Part shown: one piece after another, positions 17,839 to 26,974 of the stretch
Numbering within the stretch: the first letter of the stretch is position 1
Layout of the letters: the number at the start of each line of letters is the position of its first letter
Assembly: GCF_030644385.1 (NCBI RefSeq)
Contig: NZ_CP130060.1
Coordinates: 248,001-312,000 of the forward strand
Direction of reading: 5' to 3'
Origin: Stomatobaculum sp. F0698
GTDB taxonomy: Bacteria > Bacillota > Clostridia > Lachnospirales > Lachnospiraceae
DNA: 64,000 bases
The notes under the pieces: model-generated
Database searches by the model: none
The model's input: only the letters and a program-made list of their open reading frames with translations
What the model was told of the DNA's origin: nothing
Made by a program: the position numbers and the translations under genes

Positions 17839-18744
17839 TCAGGGCGCAATCCAGAGGCCGCTCGCGCCGCAGGGAAGGGTGAGCCCGTTCCCGCTGACCG
17901 GAAGCCCCAGTTCCTCGGCGGCAATTTTTCCGCCGAAGCGCGGCACAATCAAATCGCCGAGGAGGTAGGAGAGCACCGAAGCCTGTAAGCCCGTTGTGTA
18001 GGAGCTGATCAGGAAGAAGAGCGGCGTGTCGGAGAGCAGGGAGACACAGTCCGTCAAGAGTTCGTAGAGCGTGTCCTCGAGCTTCCAGAGCTCGCCGTTC
18101 GGGCCGCGTCCGTAGGAGGGCGGATCCATGATGATGGCGTCGTAGCGGCGACCGCGCCGAAGCTCCCGCTGTACGAATTTTCCGCAGTCATCGACGAGCC
18201 AGCGTATCGGTGCTGCCGAGAGGCCGGAGGACTCCGCATTTTCCTTGGCCCAGGCGACCATGCCCTTGCTCGCGTCGACATGGGTCACTTCCGCGCCCGC
18301 AGCCGCTGCGGCGAGCGTCGCGCCGCCGGTATAGGCAAAGAGATTTAAGATGCGCGCGGGACGTCCTTCCTTTGCGGCGCGGTTAATAATGGAAGAAAAG
18401 CGGTCCCAGTTCGCGGCCTGCTCGGGAAAGAGGCCCGTGTGCTTAAAGCGGAAGGGTTTCAGTTGAAAACGGAGCGTACTTGTGCGGGGATTCACAAGGG
18501 ACTCGGGAAGCGCATAGGAGATATCCCACTGCTTCGGAAGCGAAAAAAACTCCCAGTCGCCGCCGCCGCGGTTGCTTCTGTGATAGTGGGCGTCGGGCTT
18601 ACGCCAATGCGGGTCCTTCTTGTCGCTGCGCCAAATAACCTGCGGGTCCGGGCGCACCAAAAAATAATCTCCCCAGCGCTCCAGCTTTTCGCCTCCGGCG
18701 CAGTCCAAAACCTCATAGTCTCTCCAGCGATCGGCTCTCAGCAT
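17839..18744 (-). CDS. Class I SAM-dependent methyltransferase, RlmI/RlmK-like
   Basis: The 301-residue protein has the SAM-binding motif NLFAYTGGATLAAAAAGAEV near residue 140, the following acidic VDASKGMVAWA strand and the catalytic-loop motif IIMDPPSYGRG near 210. This set is characteristic of rRNA large-subunit methyltransferases (RlmI, RlmK and relatives), which modify 23S rRNA bases. The first 100 residues (RWGDYFLVRPDPQVIW) are the family's usual N-terminal region without a PUA domain. The start at 18744 is chosen because AGGAGG lies about 6 bases upstream. Longer in-frame extensions run into the promoter region. The target base is not known. Confidence 0.8.
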   Translation of the reverse strand: MLRADRWRDYEVLDCAGGEKLERWGDYFLVRPDPQVIWRSDKKDPHWRKPDAHYHRSNRGGGDWEFFSLPKQWDISYALPESLVNPRTSTLRFQLKPFRFKHTGLFPEQAANWDRFSSIINRAAKEGRPARILNLFAYTGGATLAAAAAGAEVTHVDASKGMVAWAKENAESSGLSAAPIRWLVDDCGKFVQRELRRGRRYDAIIMDPPSYGRGPNGELWKLEDTLYELLTDCVSLLSDTPLFFLISSYTTGLQASVLSYLLGDLIVPRFGGKIAAEELGLPVSGNGLTLPCGASGLWIAP

Positions 18745-18778
18745 AGCAGCCTCCTCTCTCATGCAAGTGTACGGGTCT

Positions 18779-18807
18779 AGTCTAGCAAAGGGAGCGGGGC
18801 GCTTCAA
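18779..18807 (-). promoter_or_regulatory. Promoter of the methyltransferase gene
   Basis: On the minus strand TTGAAG, 17 bp and TAGACT, with a TGC extension before the -10. Confidence 0.6.
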
Positions 18808-18869
18808 GGCGCTTTCTTGCAACTTTCTTGTGTTTTTATGAAAAGCTTTCAAGAATTGCGCCTTCGTGC

Positions 18870-18875
18870 TAGAAT
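18870..18875 (+). promoter_or_regulatory. Extended -10 promoter of the small lipoprotein gene
   Basis: TGCTAGAAT gives a TGN-extended -10, 45 bases before the ATG at 18920; the -35 is weak. Confidence 0.5.
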
Positions 18876-18919
18876 AATGAGAAATCACCAGAAGATGACT
18901 TACAGCGGAGGATGGTCCA

Positions 18920-19441
18920 ATGAGAAGAAAGAAGATGGCGCTTGCGCTTCTTGCGACGGCTAGCATTGTGCTTGTGACTGCTTGCGGCAGGAAGAAAAAC
19001 AGCGATACCACTGCGGCGGAGTCTGCGAGCAGTGCGGTGGAGAGCGTGACAGAGACGGCTTCCGGCGAGAGCACGGACCCGGGTGATGAGAATGTCGTTT
19101 ACGATACCCTTTCCCCGGAGGAGCAGGCTTCGATTGAGGCTTCCGAGGCGGCGGAAGAAGCAGAGGAGAATGTAGAGGAAGCCGAGGAGGAGACCGAGGC
19201 AAAGGTTGCGGAGACCAAGTCTCAGGCGAAGGCGACCCGGCAGACCTATCCGAGCCAGATTTTCCACGAGGGCGAGGATACCACCGAGGCACCGGAGACG
19301 GACAGTGCGGATGATTCCGGTCCGACCGGTAAGGTGACCAAGATCAAAAAGAACAAGGCGGGCAATTACGTGAAGCCGGAGAGCACCAGCAGAGCGGTGG
19401 AACCGCCGTCGGATGCGACCATGCCGGAGAGCGGACACTGA
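18920..19441 (+). CDS. Small acidic lipoprotein of unknown function
   Basis: The 173-residue product has a classical lipoprotein signal (MRRKKMALALLATASIVLVTAC, lipobox VTAC, Cys22) and should be tethered to the outside of the membrane. The rest is low-complexity: Ser/Glu/Ala-rich to residue 100, including EASEAAEEAEENVEEAEEE, which could form a charged coiled helix, and then Thr/Asp/Pro-rich. No domain is recognisable. A GGAGGATGG ribosome site precedes the ATG. It is followed by a terminator and then by the S10 operon, with which it shares no obvious role. Confidence 0.78.
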   Translation: MRRKKMALALLATASIVLVTACGRKKNSDTTAAESASSAVESVTETASGESTDPGDENVVYDTLSPEEQASIEASEAAEEAEENVEEAEEETEAKVAETKSQAKATRQTYPSQIFHEGEDTTEAPETDSADDSGPTGKVTKIKKNKAGNYVKPESTSRAVEPPSDATMPESGH

Positions 19442-19458
19442 GCCGAATTGTTTCTAAA

Positions 19459-19495
19459 AAAGAGCTGTGCTTTTGCTTGCACAGCTCTTTCTTTT
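19459..19495 (+). terminator. Terminator between the lipoprotein gene and the S10 operon
   Basis: AAAGAGCTGTGC pairs with GCACAGCTCTTT around an 8-base loop, followed by CTTTT. Confidence 0.85.
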
Positions 19496-19598
19496 GTGTT
19501 AAGCTATATGGCGCTGTGACATGATAGCTGTGAAGCGAGAGGTTGCTGTCTCGAAAGAGCAGGAGTTCCGCGGAGCGAATGTCAAGTCTCGATACTGA

Positions 19599-19705
19599 CG
19601 ACAAGTCACTGTACAAACGAAGAGCGCCGTATTTCGAAAGAGAGAAGGCCTGCCATGGGTGTTTCGAAGGACACGCCCGGCACTGTGTACAGTCACCGCT
19701 TGTCG
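19599..19705 (+). ncRNA. Structured 5' leader of the S10 operon
   Basis: CGACAAG (19599-19605) and CTGTACA (19609-19615) are exactly complementary to CTTGTCG (19699-19705) and TGTACAG (19686-19692). They form a 14-bp interrupted helix with a small internal loop that closes a 70-base domain. It sits just upstream of rpsJ, where S10 operons of other bacteria carry leaders bound by ribosomal protein L4. An autoregulatory role is inferred from position, not shown. Confidence 0.65.
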
Positions 19706-19712
19706 TACTTTC

Positions 19713-19744
19713 AAAAAAAGTGCGAAAAGGAGGCGACTTTTTTT
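19713..19744 (+). promoter_or_regulatory. Hairpin that displays the rpsJ ribosome binding site in its loop
   Basis: AAAAAAAGT (19713-19721) pairs perfectly with ACTTTTTTT (19736-19744), with two further CG pairs inside. The loop holds AAGGAGG (19727-19733), and the stem ends at the base before the ATG. Folding would hide or present the site, so translational control of the operon's first gene is plausible. Confidence 0.55.
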
Positions 19745-20062
19745 ATGGCAAATCAGGTAATGAGAATCACGTTGAAGGCGTATGATCACAAGCTGGTTGA
19801 TCAGTCTGCCGGAAAGATTGTCGACACGGTGAAGAGAACGGGAGCAAAGGTCTCCGGTCCGATTCCGATGCCGACCAAGAAGGAAGTGGTTACAATTCTC
19901 CGTGCGGTTCACAAGTATAAGGACAGCCGTGAGCAGTTCGAGCAGAGAACGCATAAGAGACTCATCGACGTTCTCGCACCGACGGACAAGACGGTCGATG
20001 CACTGTCTCGTCTCGAAATGCCGGCGGGCGTTCACATTGATATCCGCATGAAGACAAAATAA
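19745..20062 (+). CDS. rpsJ: Ribosomal protein S10
   Basis: The 105-residue protein is a 30S head component and the first gene of the operon. Family sequence is clear throughout ([60 protein letters not shown]). The ATG at 19745 follows AAGGAGG by 11 bases, a rather long spacing that is shortened if the intervening T run pairs in the hairpin just upstream. In other bacteria S10 (NusE) also joins antitermination complexes. Confidence 0.97.
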   Translation: MANQVMRITLKAYDHKLVDQSAGKIVDTVKRTGAKVSGPIPMPTKKEVVTILRAVHKYKDSREQFEQRTHKRLIDVLAPTDKTVDALSRLEMPAGVHIDIRMKTK

Positions 20063-20120
20063 TATCCTGCTCTAGTATGAGCGCCTCGGCGCTCCGCTGT
20101 AGGATAAACAGGAGGAAGAA

Positions 20121-20801
20121 ATGAAAAAGGCAATTCTTGCAACAAAGGTCGGTATGACCCAGGTCTACAACGAGACCGGCGTACTGGTGCCGGTTACGGT
20201 GCTCCAGGCAGGCCCCTGCGTCGTGACTCGCGTGAAGAGCGAGGAGAGCGACGGCTACAACGCGATTCAGGTCGCGTACGGACAGATTCGCACGAAGCTT
20301 GTCAACAAGCCGGATGCGGGTCAGCTCGTGAAGGCAGGCATTGAGAAGGAAGTTGTGACGCGCGGCGAGCACAAGAGAGAGGTCTTCTCCGCAGGACGTT
20401 TCCTCAGAGAGTTCCGCTTCGAGAACGCTTCCGAGTACAATGTGAAGGATGTCATCAAGGCGGATATCTTTGCAGCGGGCGATAAGGTCGATGCGACGGC
20501 TGTCTCCAAGGGTAAGGGCTTCCAGGGCGCAATCAAGAAGCACGGTCAGCACCGCGGACCGATGGCGCACGGTTCCAAGTTCCACAGACACCAGGGTTCC
20601 AACGGTTCCTCTTCGGATCCGAGCCGCGTGTTCAAGGGCAAGGGAATGCCGGGTCACATGGGTCATGTGACGGTCACGACGCAGAACCTTGAAGTCGTGA
20701 GAGTCGACGCTGAGAACAACCTCATTCTGGTCAAGGGTGCAATCCCGGGTTCCAGAAAGGCTCTGGTCACGCTTCGCGAGACGGTTAAGAGCAAGAAGTA
20801 A
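20121..20801 (+). CDS. rplC: Ribosomal protein L3
   Basis: This 226-residue protein helps nucleate 50S assembly and reaches toward the peptidyl transferase centre. The long loop [17 protein letters not shown] with [18 protein letters not shown] is diagnostic, as is the N terminus [21 protein letters not shown] lies upstream of the ATG. It follows rpsJ by 58 bases, the widest gap in the first part of the operon. Confidence 0.97.
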   Translation: MKKAILATKVGMTQVYNETGVLVPVTVLQAGPCVVTRVKSEESDGYNAIQVAYGQIRTKLVNKPDAGQLVKAGIEKEVVTRGEHKREVFSAGRFLREFRFENASEYNVKDVIKADIFAAGDKVDATAVSKGKGFQGAIKKHGQHRGPMAHGSKFHRHQGSNGSSSDPSRVFKGKGMPGHMGHVTVTTQNLEVVRVDAENNLILVKGAIPGSRKALVTLRETVKSKK

Positions 20802-20827
20802 TTTCGAGAGGAAAGGAGGAACGCAAG

Positions 20828-21448
20828 ATGGCAAACGTATCTGTTTACAACACCGACGGCAAAGAAGTCGGAACGATTGAATTGAATGACGCTGTGTTCG
20901 GCGTAGAGCTGAACGAGCATCTTGTACATTTGGCTGTGGTTGCACAGCTCGCCAATAAGCGCCAGGGCACGCAGAAGGCGAAGACCCGCTCCGAGGTTTC
21001 CGGAGGCGGCAGAAAGCCGTGGAGACAGAAGGGTACCGGTCACGCAAGACAGGGCTCCACGAGATCTCCGCAGTGGAAGGGCGGCGGCGTTGTATTTGCA
21101 CCGAGCCCGAGAGATTACACCATCACCCTGAACAAGAAGGAGAAGCGCCAGGCACTTCGCTGCGCACTCTCGAGCCGCGTTCAGGAGCAGAAGCTCATCG
21201 TCCTCGAGAGCTTTGAGCTCAGCGAGATCAAGACGAAGAAGATGGCAGAGACCCTGAAGAACCTGAAGGTTCAGAAGGCATTGGTTGTCGCGCCGGAGAA
21301 TGATAAGACCACGGTTCTCTCCGCGAGAAACATTGCCGGTGTCAAGACGGCTTCTCCGAAGACCATCAACGTGTACGACATTCTGAAGTACAACACGGTG
21401 GTTACGTCGAAGGATGTTGTCGCTACGATTGAGGAGGTATACGCGTAA
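20828..21448 (+). CDS. rplD: Ribosomal protein L4
   Basis: The 206-residue protein lines the polypeptide exit tunnel of the 50S subunit. The extended loop GGGRKPWRQKGTGHARQGS is visible at about residues 60-80 and is the region that contacts macrolides. In several bacteria L4 represses its own S10 operon by binding the leader, which makes it the natural candidate ligand for the structured leader here. The stop codon overlaps the rplW start by one base. Confidence 0.97.
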   Translation: MANVSVYNTDGKEVGTIELNDAVFGVELNEHLVHLAVVAQLANKRQGTQKAKTRSEVSGGGRKPWRQKGTGHARQGSTRSPQWKGGGVVFAPSPRDYTITLNKKEKRQALRCALSSRVQEQKLIVLESFELSEIKTKKMAETLKNLKVQKALVVAPENDKTTVLSARNIAGVKTASPKTINVYDILKYNTVVTSKDVVATIEEVYA

Positions 21449-21747
21449 TGGCAAGCATTCAGTACTATGATGTAATCCTCAAGCCGCTGGTCACCGAGAA
21501 GAGCATGGCGGGCATGGCAGAGAAGAGATACTGCTTCCTGGTTCATCCGGAAGCAAACAAGACGATGATCAAGGAAGCGGTGGAGAAGATGTTCGCAGGC
21601 GCTAAGGTTAAGAGCGTCAACACGATGAACCGCCCGACCAAGACCAAGCGCAGAGGCGTGACCTTCGGTCAGACTGCAAAGAGCAAGAAGGCGATTGTGC
21701 AGCTCACCGCGGACTCCAAGGAGATCGAGATCTTCCAGGGTCTGTAA
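21448..21747 (+). CDS. rplW: Ribosomal protein L23
   Basis: This 99-residue 50S protein sits at the tunnel exit and docks the signal recognition particle and trigger factor. The N terminus YYDVILKPLVTEKSM and the segment TMNRPTKTKRRG are characteristic. Its ATG overlaps the rplD stop (TAATG), so the two are translationally coupled; GAGGAGG lies upstream within rplD. Confidence 0.96.
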   Translation: MASIQYYDVILKPLVTEKSMAGMAEKRYCFLVHPEANKTMIKEAVEKMFAGAKVKSVNTMNRPTKTKRRGVTFGQTAKSKKAIVQLTADSKEIEIFQGL

Positions 21748-21799
21748 AGCCTCAAACTATGCGGTGTGAATCCGCGATAACAAACTAAAGGAGAAGACA

Positions 21800-22639
21800 A
21801 TGGGAATTAGAAAGTATACCGCGTATACTCCGTCCAGAAGAAACATGACGGGTTCCGATTTCGCAGAGATCACGAAATCCACGCCGGAGAAGTCCCTGGT
21901 CGTGAGCCTGAAGAAGCATGCAGGACGCAATGCGCAGGGTAAGATTACGGTCAGACACAGAGGCGGCGGCGCAAGAAGAAAGTACAGAATCATCGATTTC
22001 AAGAGAAATTCGAAGGACAACATCCCGGCAAAGGTTGTTGCGATCGAGTACGATCCGAACAGAACGGCTAACATCGCCCTTCTCTGCTATGCAGACGGCG
22101 TGAAGTCCTACATCCTGGCTCCGCAGGGTCTTGCGGTCGGCCAGACCGTGATGAGCGGCGACAAGGCTGAGGCGAGAGTGGGCAACTGCCTTCCGCTTGC
22201 ACTCATTCCGGTCGGTTCCGAGATTCACAACATCGAGCTTTACCCGGGCAAGGGCGCACAGCTTGCACGCGCTGCAGGCATCACCGCTCAGCTCATGGCA
22301 AAGGAAGGCAAGTACGCAACGCTTCGTCTCCCGTCCGGCGAGATGAGAATGGTGCCGATCAACTGCCGCGCAACGATGGGCAGCGTCGGAAACGGCGAGC
22401 ACAACCTCATCAACCTCGGTAAGGCAGGAAGAAAGCGCCACATGGGCATTCGCCCGACGGTCCGCGGTTCGGTCATGAACCCGAACGATCACCCGCACGG
22501 CGGTGGTGAGGGCAGAGCGCCGATCGGCCGCCCGGGTCCGTGCACACCTTGGGGCAAGCCGGCGCTGGGCCTCAAGACCAGAAAGAAGAACAAGCAATCC
22601 AATAAGCTGATTGTCAGAAGAAGAAACGGCAAGGCCTAA
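21800..22639 (+). CDS. rplB: Ribosomal protein L2
   Basis: The 279-residue protein is one of the most conserved 50S components and is needed for subunit joining and peptidyl transfer. The conserved segment [19 protein letters not shown] with its essential histidine lies near residues 228-246. Other matches are [18 protein letters not shown] and [17 protein letters not shown] precedes the ATG. Confidence 0.97.
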   Translation: MGIRKYTAYTPSRRNMTGSDFAEITKSTPEKSLVVSLKKHAGRNAQGKITVRHRGGGARRKYRIIDFKRNSKDNIPAKVVAIEYDPNRTANIALLCYADGVKSYILAPQGLAVGQTVMSGDKAEARVGNCLPLALIPVGSEIHNIELYPGKGAQLARAAGITAQLMAKEGKYATLRLPSGEMRMVPINCRATMGSVGNGEHNLINLGKAGRKRHMGIRPTVRGSVMNPNDHPHGGGEGRAPIGRPGPCTPWGKPALGLKTRKKNKQSNKLIVRRRNGKA

Positions 22640-22655
22640 TTAAGGGAGGATACAG

Positions 22656-22940
22656 ATGGCACGTTCACTGAAGAAAGGACCCTTCGCAGACGAGAGCCTG
22701 CTCAAGAAGGTCGAAGAAATGAACAAATCCGGCCAGAAGACGGTTATCAAGACCTGGTCCCGCCGCTCCACGATCTTCCCGGCTATGGTCGGTCTTACGA
22801 TCGCGGTTCACGACGGTAGAAAGCATGTTCCGGTCTACATCACCGAGGACATGGTCGGACACAAGCTCGGCGAGTTCGTTGCGACGCGCACCTACAGAGG
22901 TCACGGCGCAGACGAGAAGAAGGTCGGGTCGCCCAGATAA
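22656..22940 (+). CDS. rpsS: Ribosomal protein S19
   Basis: The 94-residue 30S head protein shows [18 protein letters not shown] at the N terminus and the signature [21 protein letters not shown] near the C terminus, shown here in part. It binds next to S13 at the A-site side of the head. It lies 16 bases after rplB with a GGGAGGA ribosome site between. Confidence 0.97.
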   Translation: MARSLKKGPFADESLLKKVEEMNKSGQKTVIKTWSRRSTIFPAMVGLTIAVHDGRKHVPVYITEDMVGHKLGEFVATRTYRGHGADEKKVGSPR

Positions 22941-22969
22941 TAAGAAAGGTTTGAAAGGAGGGTTTCAAC

Positions 22970-23368
22970 ATGGCTAACGTACACAAGAAAGTACATAGAT
23001 CCCAGTTTAAGAGAGAGAGAAACGCACAGAACGACAAGAGACCGTCTGCAAAGCTTTCTTATGCGAGAATCCCGGTACAGAAGGCATGCTTCGTACTGGA
23101 CGCAATCAGAGGCAAAGACGTGAAGACGGCGCTCGGCATCCTGGCTTACAATCCCAGATATGCTTCCGGCGTCATTAAGAAGCTCGTGGAGTCCGCAATC
23201 GCGAACGCAGAGAACAACAACAACCTGCAGGCAGACAAGCTCTACATCGCAGAGTGCTATGCAGGCAACGGCCCCATCATGAAGAGAGTCCAGCCGAGAG
23301 CGCAGGGCAGAGCCTACAGAATCTTCAAGAGAATGAGCCACATCACGGTTGTTCTGGACGAGAGATGA
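22970..23368 (+). CDS. rplV: Ribosomal protein L22
   Basis: The 132-residue 50S protein extends a beta-hairpin into the exit tunnel, near macrolide sites. Family sequence is seen in KLSYARIPVQKACFVLDAIRG and MKRVQPRAQGRAYRIFKR. A strong AAAGGAGG site precedes the ATG. The N terminus is about 20 residues longer than in E. coli L22, which is common in Clostridia. Confidence 0.96.
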   Translation: MANVHKKVHRSQFKRERNAQNDKRPSAKLSYARIPVQKACFVLDAIRGKDVKTALGILAYNPRYASGVIKKLVESAIANAENNNNLQADKLYIAECYAGNGPIMKRVQPRAQGRAYRIFKRMSHITVVLDER

Positions 23369-23379
23369 GGAGGTAGAGA

Positions 23380-24039
23380 ATGGGACAGAAGGTTAACCCG
23401 CACGGCCTTAGAGTCGGCGTGATCAAAGACTGGGACTCCAGATGGTTCGCAGAGGGAGACTTCGCGGACAACTTAGTCGAGGACTACAACATCCGGAAGT
23501 TCCTGAAGAAGAAACTCTATGCCTCCGGCGTGAGCGGCATCGAGATCGAGCGCGCAGCGGACAGAGTCCGCGTGATCATTCACACCGCGAAGCCGGGCGT
23601 TGTCATCGGCAAGCAGGGCGCTGAGATCGAGAAGCTGAAGAAGGAAGTTGCGAAGCTCACCGAGAAGAAGGTCTTCATCGACATCAAGGAGATCAAGAGA
23701 CCGGACAGAGAGGCACAGCTCGTCGCAGAGAACATCGCACAGCAGCTTGAGAACAGAACCTCTTTCCGCCGCGCGATGAAGTCCGCAATGCAGAGAAGCA
23801 TGAAGTCGGGCATCCTCGGCATCAAGACTTGCTGCTCCGGCCGTCTCGGCGGTGCGGATATCGCAAGAAGCGAGTTCTACTCGGAAGGCACCATTCCGCT
23901 GCAGACCCTGCGCGCGGACATCGACTACGGCTTCGCCGAGGCAGACACGACCTACGGTAAGGTCGGCGTCAAGGTCTGGATTTACAAGGGCGAGGTTCTG
24001 CCGGCAAAGGCTGAGACCAGAGAAGGGAGCGCGAAATAA
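23380..24039 (+). CDS. rpsC: Ribosomal protein S3
   Basis: The 219-residue protein lines the mRNA entry site of the 30S subunit and contributes to helicase activity there. It has an N-terminal KH domain with the GXXG-type loop in [13 protein letters not shown] and the C-terminal segment [25 protein letters not shown] precedes the ATG by 8 bases. Confidence 0.97.
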   Translation: MGQKVNPHGLRVGVIKDWDSRWFAEGDFADNLVEDYNIRKFLKKKLYASGVSGIEIERAADRVRVIIHTAKPGVVIGKQGAEIEKLKKEVAKLTEKKVFIDIKEIKRPDREAQLVAENIAQQLENRTSFRRAMKSAMQRSMKSGILGIKTCCSGRLGGADIARSEFYSEGTIPLQTLRADIDYGFAEADTTYGKVGVKVWIYKGEVLPAKAETREGSAK

Positions 24040-24042
24040 ACT

Positions 24043-24519
24043 ATGTTAATGCCTAAGAGAGTCAAGCACAGAAAGCAGTTCCGCGGTTCCATGGCCGGAA
24101 AAGCGATGCGCGGAAACAGAATCACAAACGGCTCCTTCGGTCTTGTTGCTCAGGAACCCTGCTGGATCCGGAGCAATCAGATTGAGGCAGCCCGTGTCGC
24201 ACTGACCCGTTATACCAAGCGTGGCGGTAAGGTTTGGATCAAGATTTTCCCGGATAAGCCCGTCACCGCAAAGCCGGCTGAGACCCGAATGGGTTCCGGT
24301 AAGGGCTCCACGGAGTACTGGGTGGCTGTTGTCAAGCCCGGACGCGTTCTCTTTGAGATCGACGGCGTCGCAGAGGCTGATGCAAGAGAGGCACTGCGCC
24401 TCGCAATGCACAAGCTTCCGTGCAAGTGCAAGATTGCTTCCAAGGAAGAGGTCAACGCAGGCGTGGACGGAGTTTCCGCAGTGACTGCAGAAGGCGGTGA
24501 ACAGAGTGAAAACGAATAA
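24043..24519 (+). CDS. rplP: Ribosomal protein L16
   Basis: The 158-residue protein organises the A-site tRNA pocket of the 50S subunit. It starts with the canonical [15 protein letters not shown] and contains the conserved segment [19 protein letters not shown]. It is about 15 residues longer at the acidic C terminus ([15 protein letters not shown]) than typical L16, and this tail overlaps the start of rpmC, so the two reading frames share bases. Confidence 0.96.
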   Translation: MLMPKRVKHRKQFRGSMAGKAMRGNRITNGSFGLVAQEPCWIRSNQIEAARVALTRYTKRGGKVWIKIFPDKPVTAKPAETRMGSGKGSTEYWVAVVKPGRVLFEIDGVAEADAREALRLAMHKLPCKCKIASKEEVNAGVDGVSAVTAEGGEQSENE

Positions 24520-24709
24520 GTATGTCGAAGAGTTAAGAGCGAAGAGTGCAGCTGAGCTGAGAGAGGCATTGGTCTCTGCGAAGAAGGAGCTTTTCAACCT
24601 CAGATTCCAGAATGCCACCAGCCAGCTGGATAACACTGCGAGAATCAGCGAGGTTCGCAAGAACATCGCGAGAATCCAGACCGTTATCACGGAACAGGCG
24701 AGAGCGTGA
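24506..24709 (+). CDS. rpmC: Ribosomal protein L29
   Basis: The 67-residue helical hairpin protein sits at the tunnel exit beside L23. I chose the GTG at 24506, which gives the family N terminus [18 protein letters not shown]; an in-frame GTG at 24497 has poorer ribosome-site spacing. The gene starts inside the rplP 3' end, overlapping it by 14 bases. Confidence 0.94.
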   Translation: MKTNKYVEELRAKSAAELREALVSAKKELFNLRFQNATSQLDNTARISEVRKNIARIQTVITEQARA

Positions 24710-24727
24710 GCCGAAAGGAGATAAACC

Positions 24728-24985
24728 GTGGAAGAGAGAAATCTTAGAAAGACACGTGTCGGCAAAGTCGTCAGCGACAAGATGGATAAGACCATCACGG
24801 TTGCGGTCGAGGATCACGTGAAGCACCCGCTGTACGGCAAGATCATCAAGCAGACCAAGAAGTTCAAGGCGCACGATGAGAACAATGAGTGCAGAATCGG
24901 TGACAGAGTCAGAATCATGGAGACCAGACCGCTCTCGAAGGATAAGAGATGGAGACTGGTTGAGATCGTCGAGAAGGCGAGATAA
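24728..24985 (+). CDS. rpsQ: Ribosomal protein S17
   Basis: The 85-residue OB-fold protein binds 16S rRNA early in 30S assembly. [20 protein letters not shown] and [19 protein letters not shown] are family signatures. The start codon is GTG, preceded by AAAGGAG. Confidence 0.96.
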   Translation: MEERNLRKTRVGKVVSDKMDKTITVAVEDHVKHPLYGKIIKQTKKFKAHDENNECRIGDRVRIMETRPLSKDKRWRLVEIVEKAR

Positions 24986-25011
24986 TCGAGTAGAGGAAGG
25001 GAGTATCCGGC

Positions 25012-25380
25012 ATGATTCAGCAGGAAACACGCTTGAGAGTTGCCGACAACACCGGTGCGAAGGAACTCCTTTGCATCCGCGTGATGGGCGGTTCAACCAG
25101 AAGATATGCGCACATCGGCGACGTGATTGTGGCGTCCGTTAAGGACGCAACGCCGGGCGGCGTTGTTAAGAAGGGTGATGTTGTCAAGGCAGTCGTGGTT
25201 CGCACGGTGCAGAAGACCCGCAGAAAAGACGGTTCTTACATCACCTTTGACGAGAACGCGGCAGTCATCATCAAGGATGACAAGACGCCGACAGGAACCC
25301 GCATTTTCGGGCCGGTGGCAAGAGAGCTTCGTGAAAAGCAGTTCATGAAGATCGTTTCCCTTGCTCCGGAAGTATTATAA
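25012..25380 (+). CDS. rplN: Ribosomal protein L14
   Basis: The 122-residue 50S protein lies on the subunit interface and contacts L19 and RsfS. The N terminus [20 protein letters not shown] and the C-terminal [19 protein letters not shown] are diagnostic. GGAAGGGAG lies upstream of the ATG. Confidence 0.97.
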   Translation: MIQQETRLRVADNTGAKELLCIRVMGGSTRRYAHIGDVIVASVKDATPGGVVKKGDVVKAVVVRTVQKTRRKDGSYITFDENAAVIIKDDKTPTGTRIFGPVARELREKQFMKIVSLAPEVL

Positions 25381-25391
25381 GGAGGTCCGCA

Positions 25392-25697
25392 ATGCGTAAG
25401 ATTAAGAAGAACGATAACGTTCAGATCATCGCTGGCAAGGACAAGGGCAAGAGCGGCAAGGTGCTGCATGTGGACGCGGCGAAGAACAGAGTTGTGGTCG
25501 AAGGCTGCAACATGATTCAGAAGCATATGAAGCCGAGCCCGCAGAACCAGAACGGCGGCATCGTGAGCAAGGAAGGTTCCATTCACGTCTCGAACGTGGC
25601 GCTCCTCGTGAACGGTGAGCGCACGAAGGTCGGCTTTGAGCTGAGAGACGGCAAGAAGGTCCGTGTCGCAAAGAAGAGCGGCAAGGTCATCGACTAA
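25392..25697 (+). CDS. rplX: Ribosomal protein L24
   Basis: The 101-residue protein starts 50S assembly. An N-terminal KOW motif ([18 protein letters not shown]) is followed by [26 protein letters not shown] precedes the ATG, and the gene follows rplN by 11 bases. Confidence 0.97.
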   Translation: MRKIKKNDNVQIIAGKDKGKSGKVLHVDAAKNRVVVEGCNMIQKHMKPSPQNQNGGIVSKEGSIHVSNVALLVNGERTKVGFELRDGKKVRVAKKSGKVID

Positions 25698-25720
25698 AGC
25701 AGAGAGGAGGAGCATTCCAA

Positions 25721-26266
25721 GTGGCTAAGGCTAGATTAAGAGAAATCTACGACAACGAGATTGTCGCAAAGATGATTGAGAAGTTCGGTTACAAGAATCC
25801 GATGCAGGTTCCGAAGCTCGACAAGATCGTGATTAACATGGGTGTCGGCGAGGCAAAGGAGAACGCAAAGGTCCTCGAAGCTGCGGTTCGCGACATGGAG
25901 ATCATTGCGGGCCAGAAGGCAATTGTCACGAAGTCCAAGAAGTCGGTTGCAAACTTCAAGATTCGTGAGGATATGCCGATCGGTTGCAAGGTGACGCTGC
26001 GCGGCGCAAAGATGTACGAGTTCGCAGATCGCCTGATCAACCTTGCGCTTCCGCGCGTTCGTGACTTCAGAGGTGTGAACCCGAATTCCTTCGACGGCAG
26101 AGGCAACTATGCAATGGGTATCAAGGAACAGCTGATTTTCCCGGAGATCGAGTACGATAAGGTCGACAAGGTGCGCGGCATGGACATCATTTTTGTCACC
26201 ACGGCACAGACGGATGAAGAGGCACGCTACCTGTTAACGCTGTTCAACATGCCGTTTGCCAAATAA
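25721..26266 (+). CDS. rplE: Ribosomal protein L5
   Basis: The 181-residue protein binds 5S rRNA and touches the P-site tRNA. Signatures are [39 protein letters not shown] and the C-terminal [20 protein letters not shown]. The start codon is GTG at 25721, preceded by GAGGAGGAG. Confidence 0.97.
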   Translation: MAKARLREIYDNEIVAKMIEKFGYKNPMQVPKLDKIVINMGVGEAKENAKVLEAAVRDMEIIAGQKAIVTKSKKSVANFKIREDMPIGCKVTLRGAKMYEFADRLINLALPRVRDFRGVNPNSFDGRGNYAMGIKEQLIFPEIEYDKVDKVRGMDIIFVTTAQTDEEARYLLTLFNMPFAK

Positions 26267-26284
26267 TCAGGAGGGAAAAGACTC

Positions 26285-26470
26285 ATGGCTAAGAAGTCGA
26301 TGAAGATCAAGCAGGCGCGTCCGGCGAAGTTCTCCACCAGAGAGTACAACCGCTGCAGAATCTGCGGACGCCCTCACGCTTATCTCAGAAAGTACGGAAT
26401 CTGCCGTATCTGCTTTAGAGAGCTCGCTTACAAGGGGCAGATCCCCGGTGTCACGAAGGCAAGCTGGTAA
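26285..26470 (+). CDS. rpsN: Ribosomal protein S14, zinc (type Z) form
   Basis: The 61-residue protein is the short zinc-binding version of S14, with Cys24, Cys27, Cys40 and Cys43 in [20 protein letters not shown]. It binds in the 30S head. AGGAGGG precedes the ATG. In other Firmicutes a zinc-free paralogue replaces this form under zinc limitation; none is in this window. Confidence 0.96.
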   Translation: MAKKSMKIKQARPAKFSTREYNRCRICGRPHAYLRKYGICRICFRELAYKGQIPGVTKASW

Positions 26471-26508
26471 AGCGAAGCTGAAAGAAATCCAACAGGAGGA
26501 AACATTCC

Positions 26509-26910
26509 ATGACAACGAACGATCCGATTGCAGATATGCTGACAAGAATCCGCAATGCAAATACTGCAAAGCATGATGTGGTCGATGTCCCGGCTTCCAA
26601 GATGAAGGTCGCGATTGCGGATATCCTTGTGAACGAGGGCTATGTCGAGAAGTACGAGTTTGTTGAGAACGAGGGCTTTAAGGACATTCGCATCACCCTG
26701 AAGTACGGCGCAACCAAGAACGATCGCATTCTGAGCGGTCTGAAGAGAATCTCCAAGCCCGGTCTTCGCATCTACGCGGGCAAGGAGGATATGCCGAAGG
26801 TTCTCGGTGGCCTCGGCACGGCAATCATCTCCACAAACCAGGGCGTCATCACAGACAAAGAGGCACGCCGTTTAGGTGTGGGCGGTGAGGTTTTAGCATT
26901 TATCTGGTAA
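26509..26910 (+). CDS. rpsH: Ribosomal protein S8
   Basis: The 133-residue 30S protein shows [20 protein letters not shown] at the N terminus and [20 protein letters not shown] at the C terminus. In E. coli S8 is the translational repressor of the spc operon. AGGAGGAAA precedes the ATG. Confidence 0.97.
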   Translation: MTTNDPIADMLTRIRNANTAKHDVVDVPASKMKVAIADILVNEGYVEKYEFVENEGFKDIRITLKYGATKNDRILSGLKRISKPGLRIYAGKEDMPKVLGGLGTAIISTNQGVITDKEARRLGVGGEVLAFIW

Positions 26911-26974
26911 GAAATTACCGCATGAAATGCGCATAAGATCCCGATTATTTTAACGACATCAGGAGGAAATCGGC

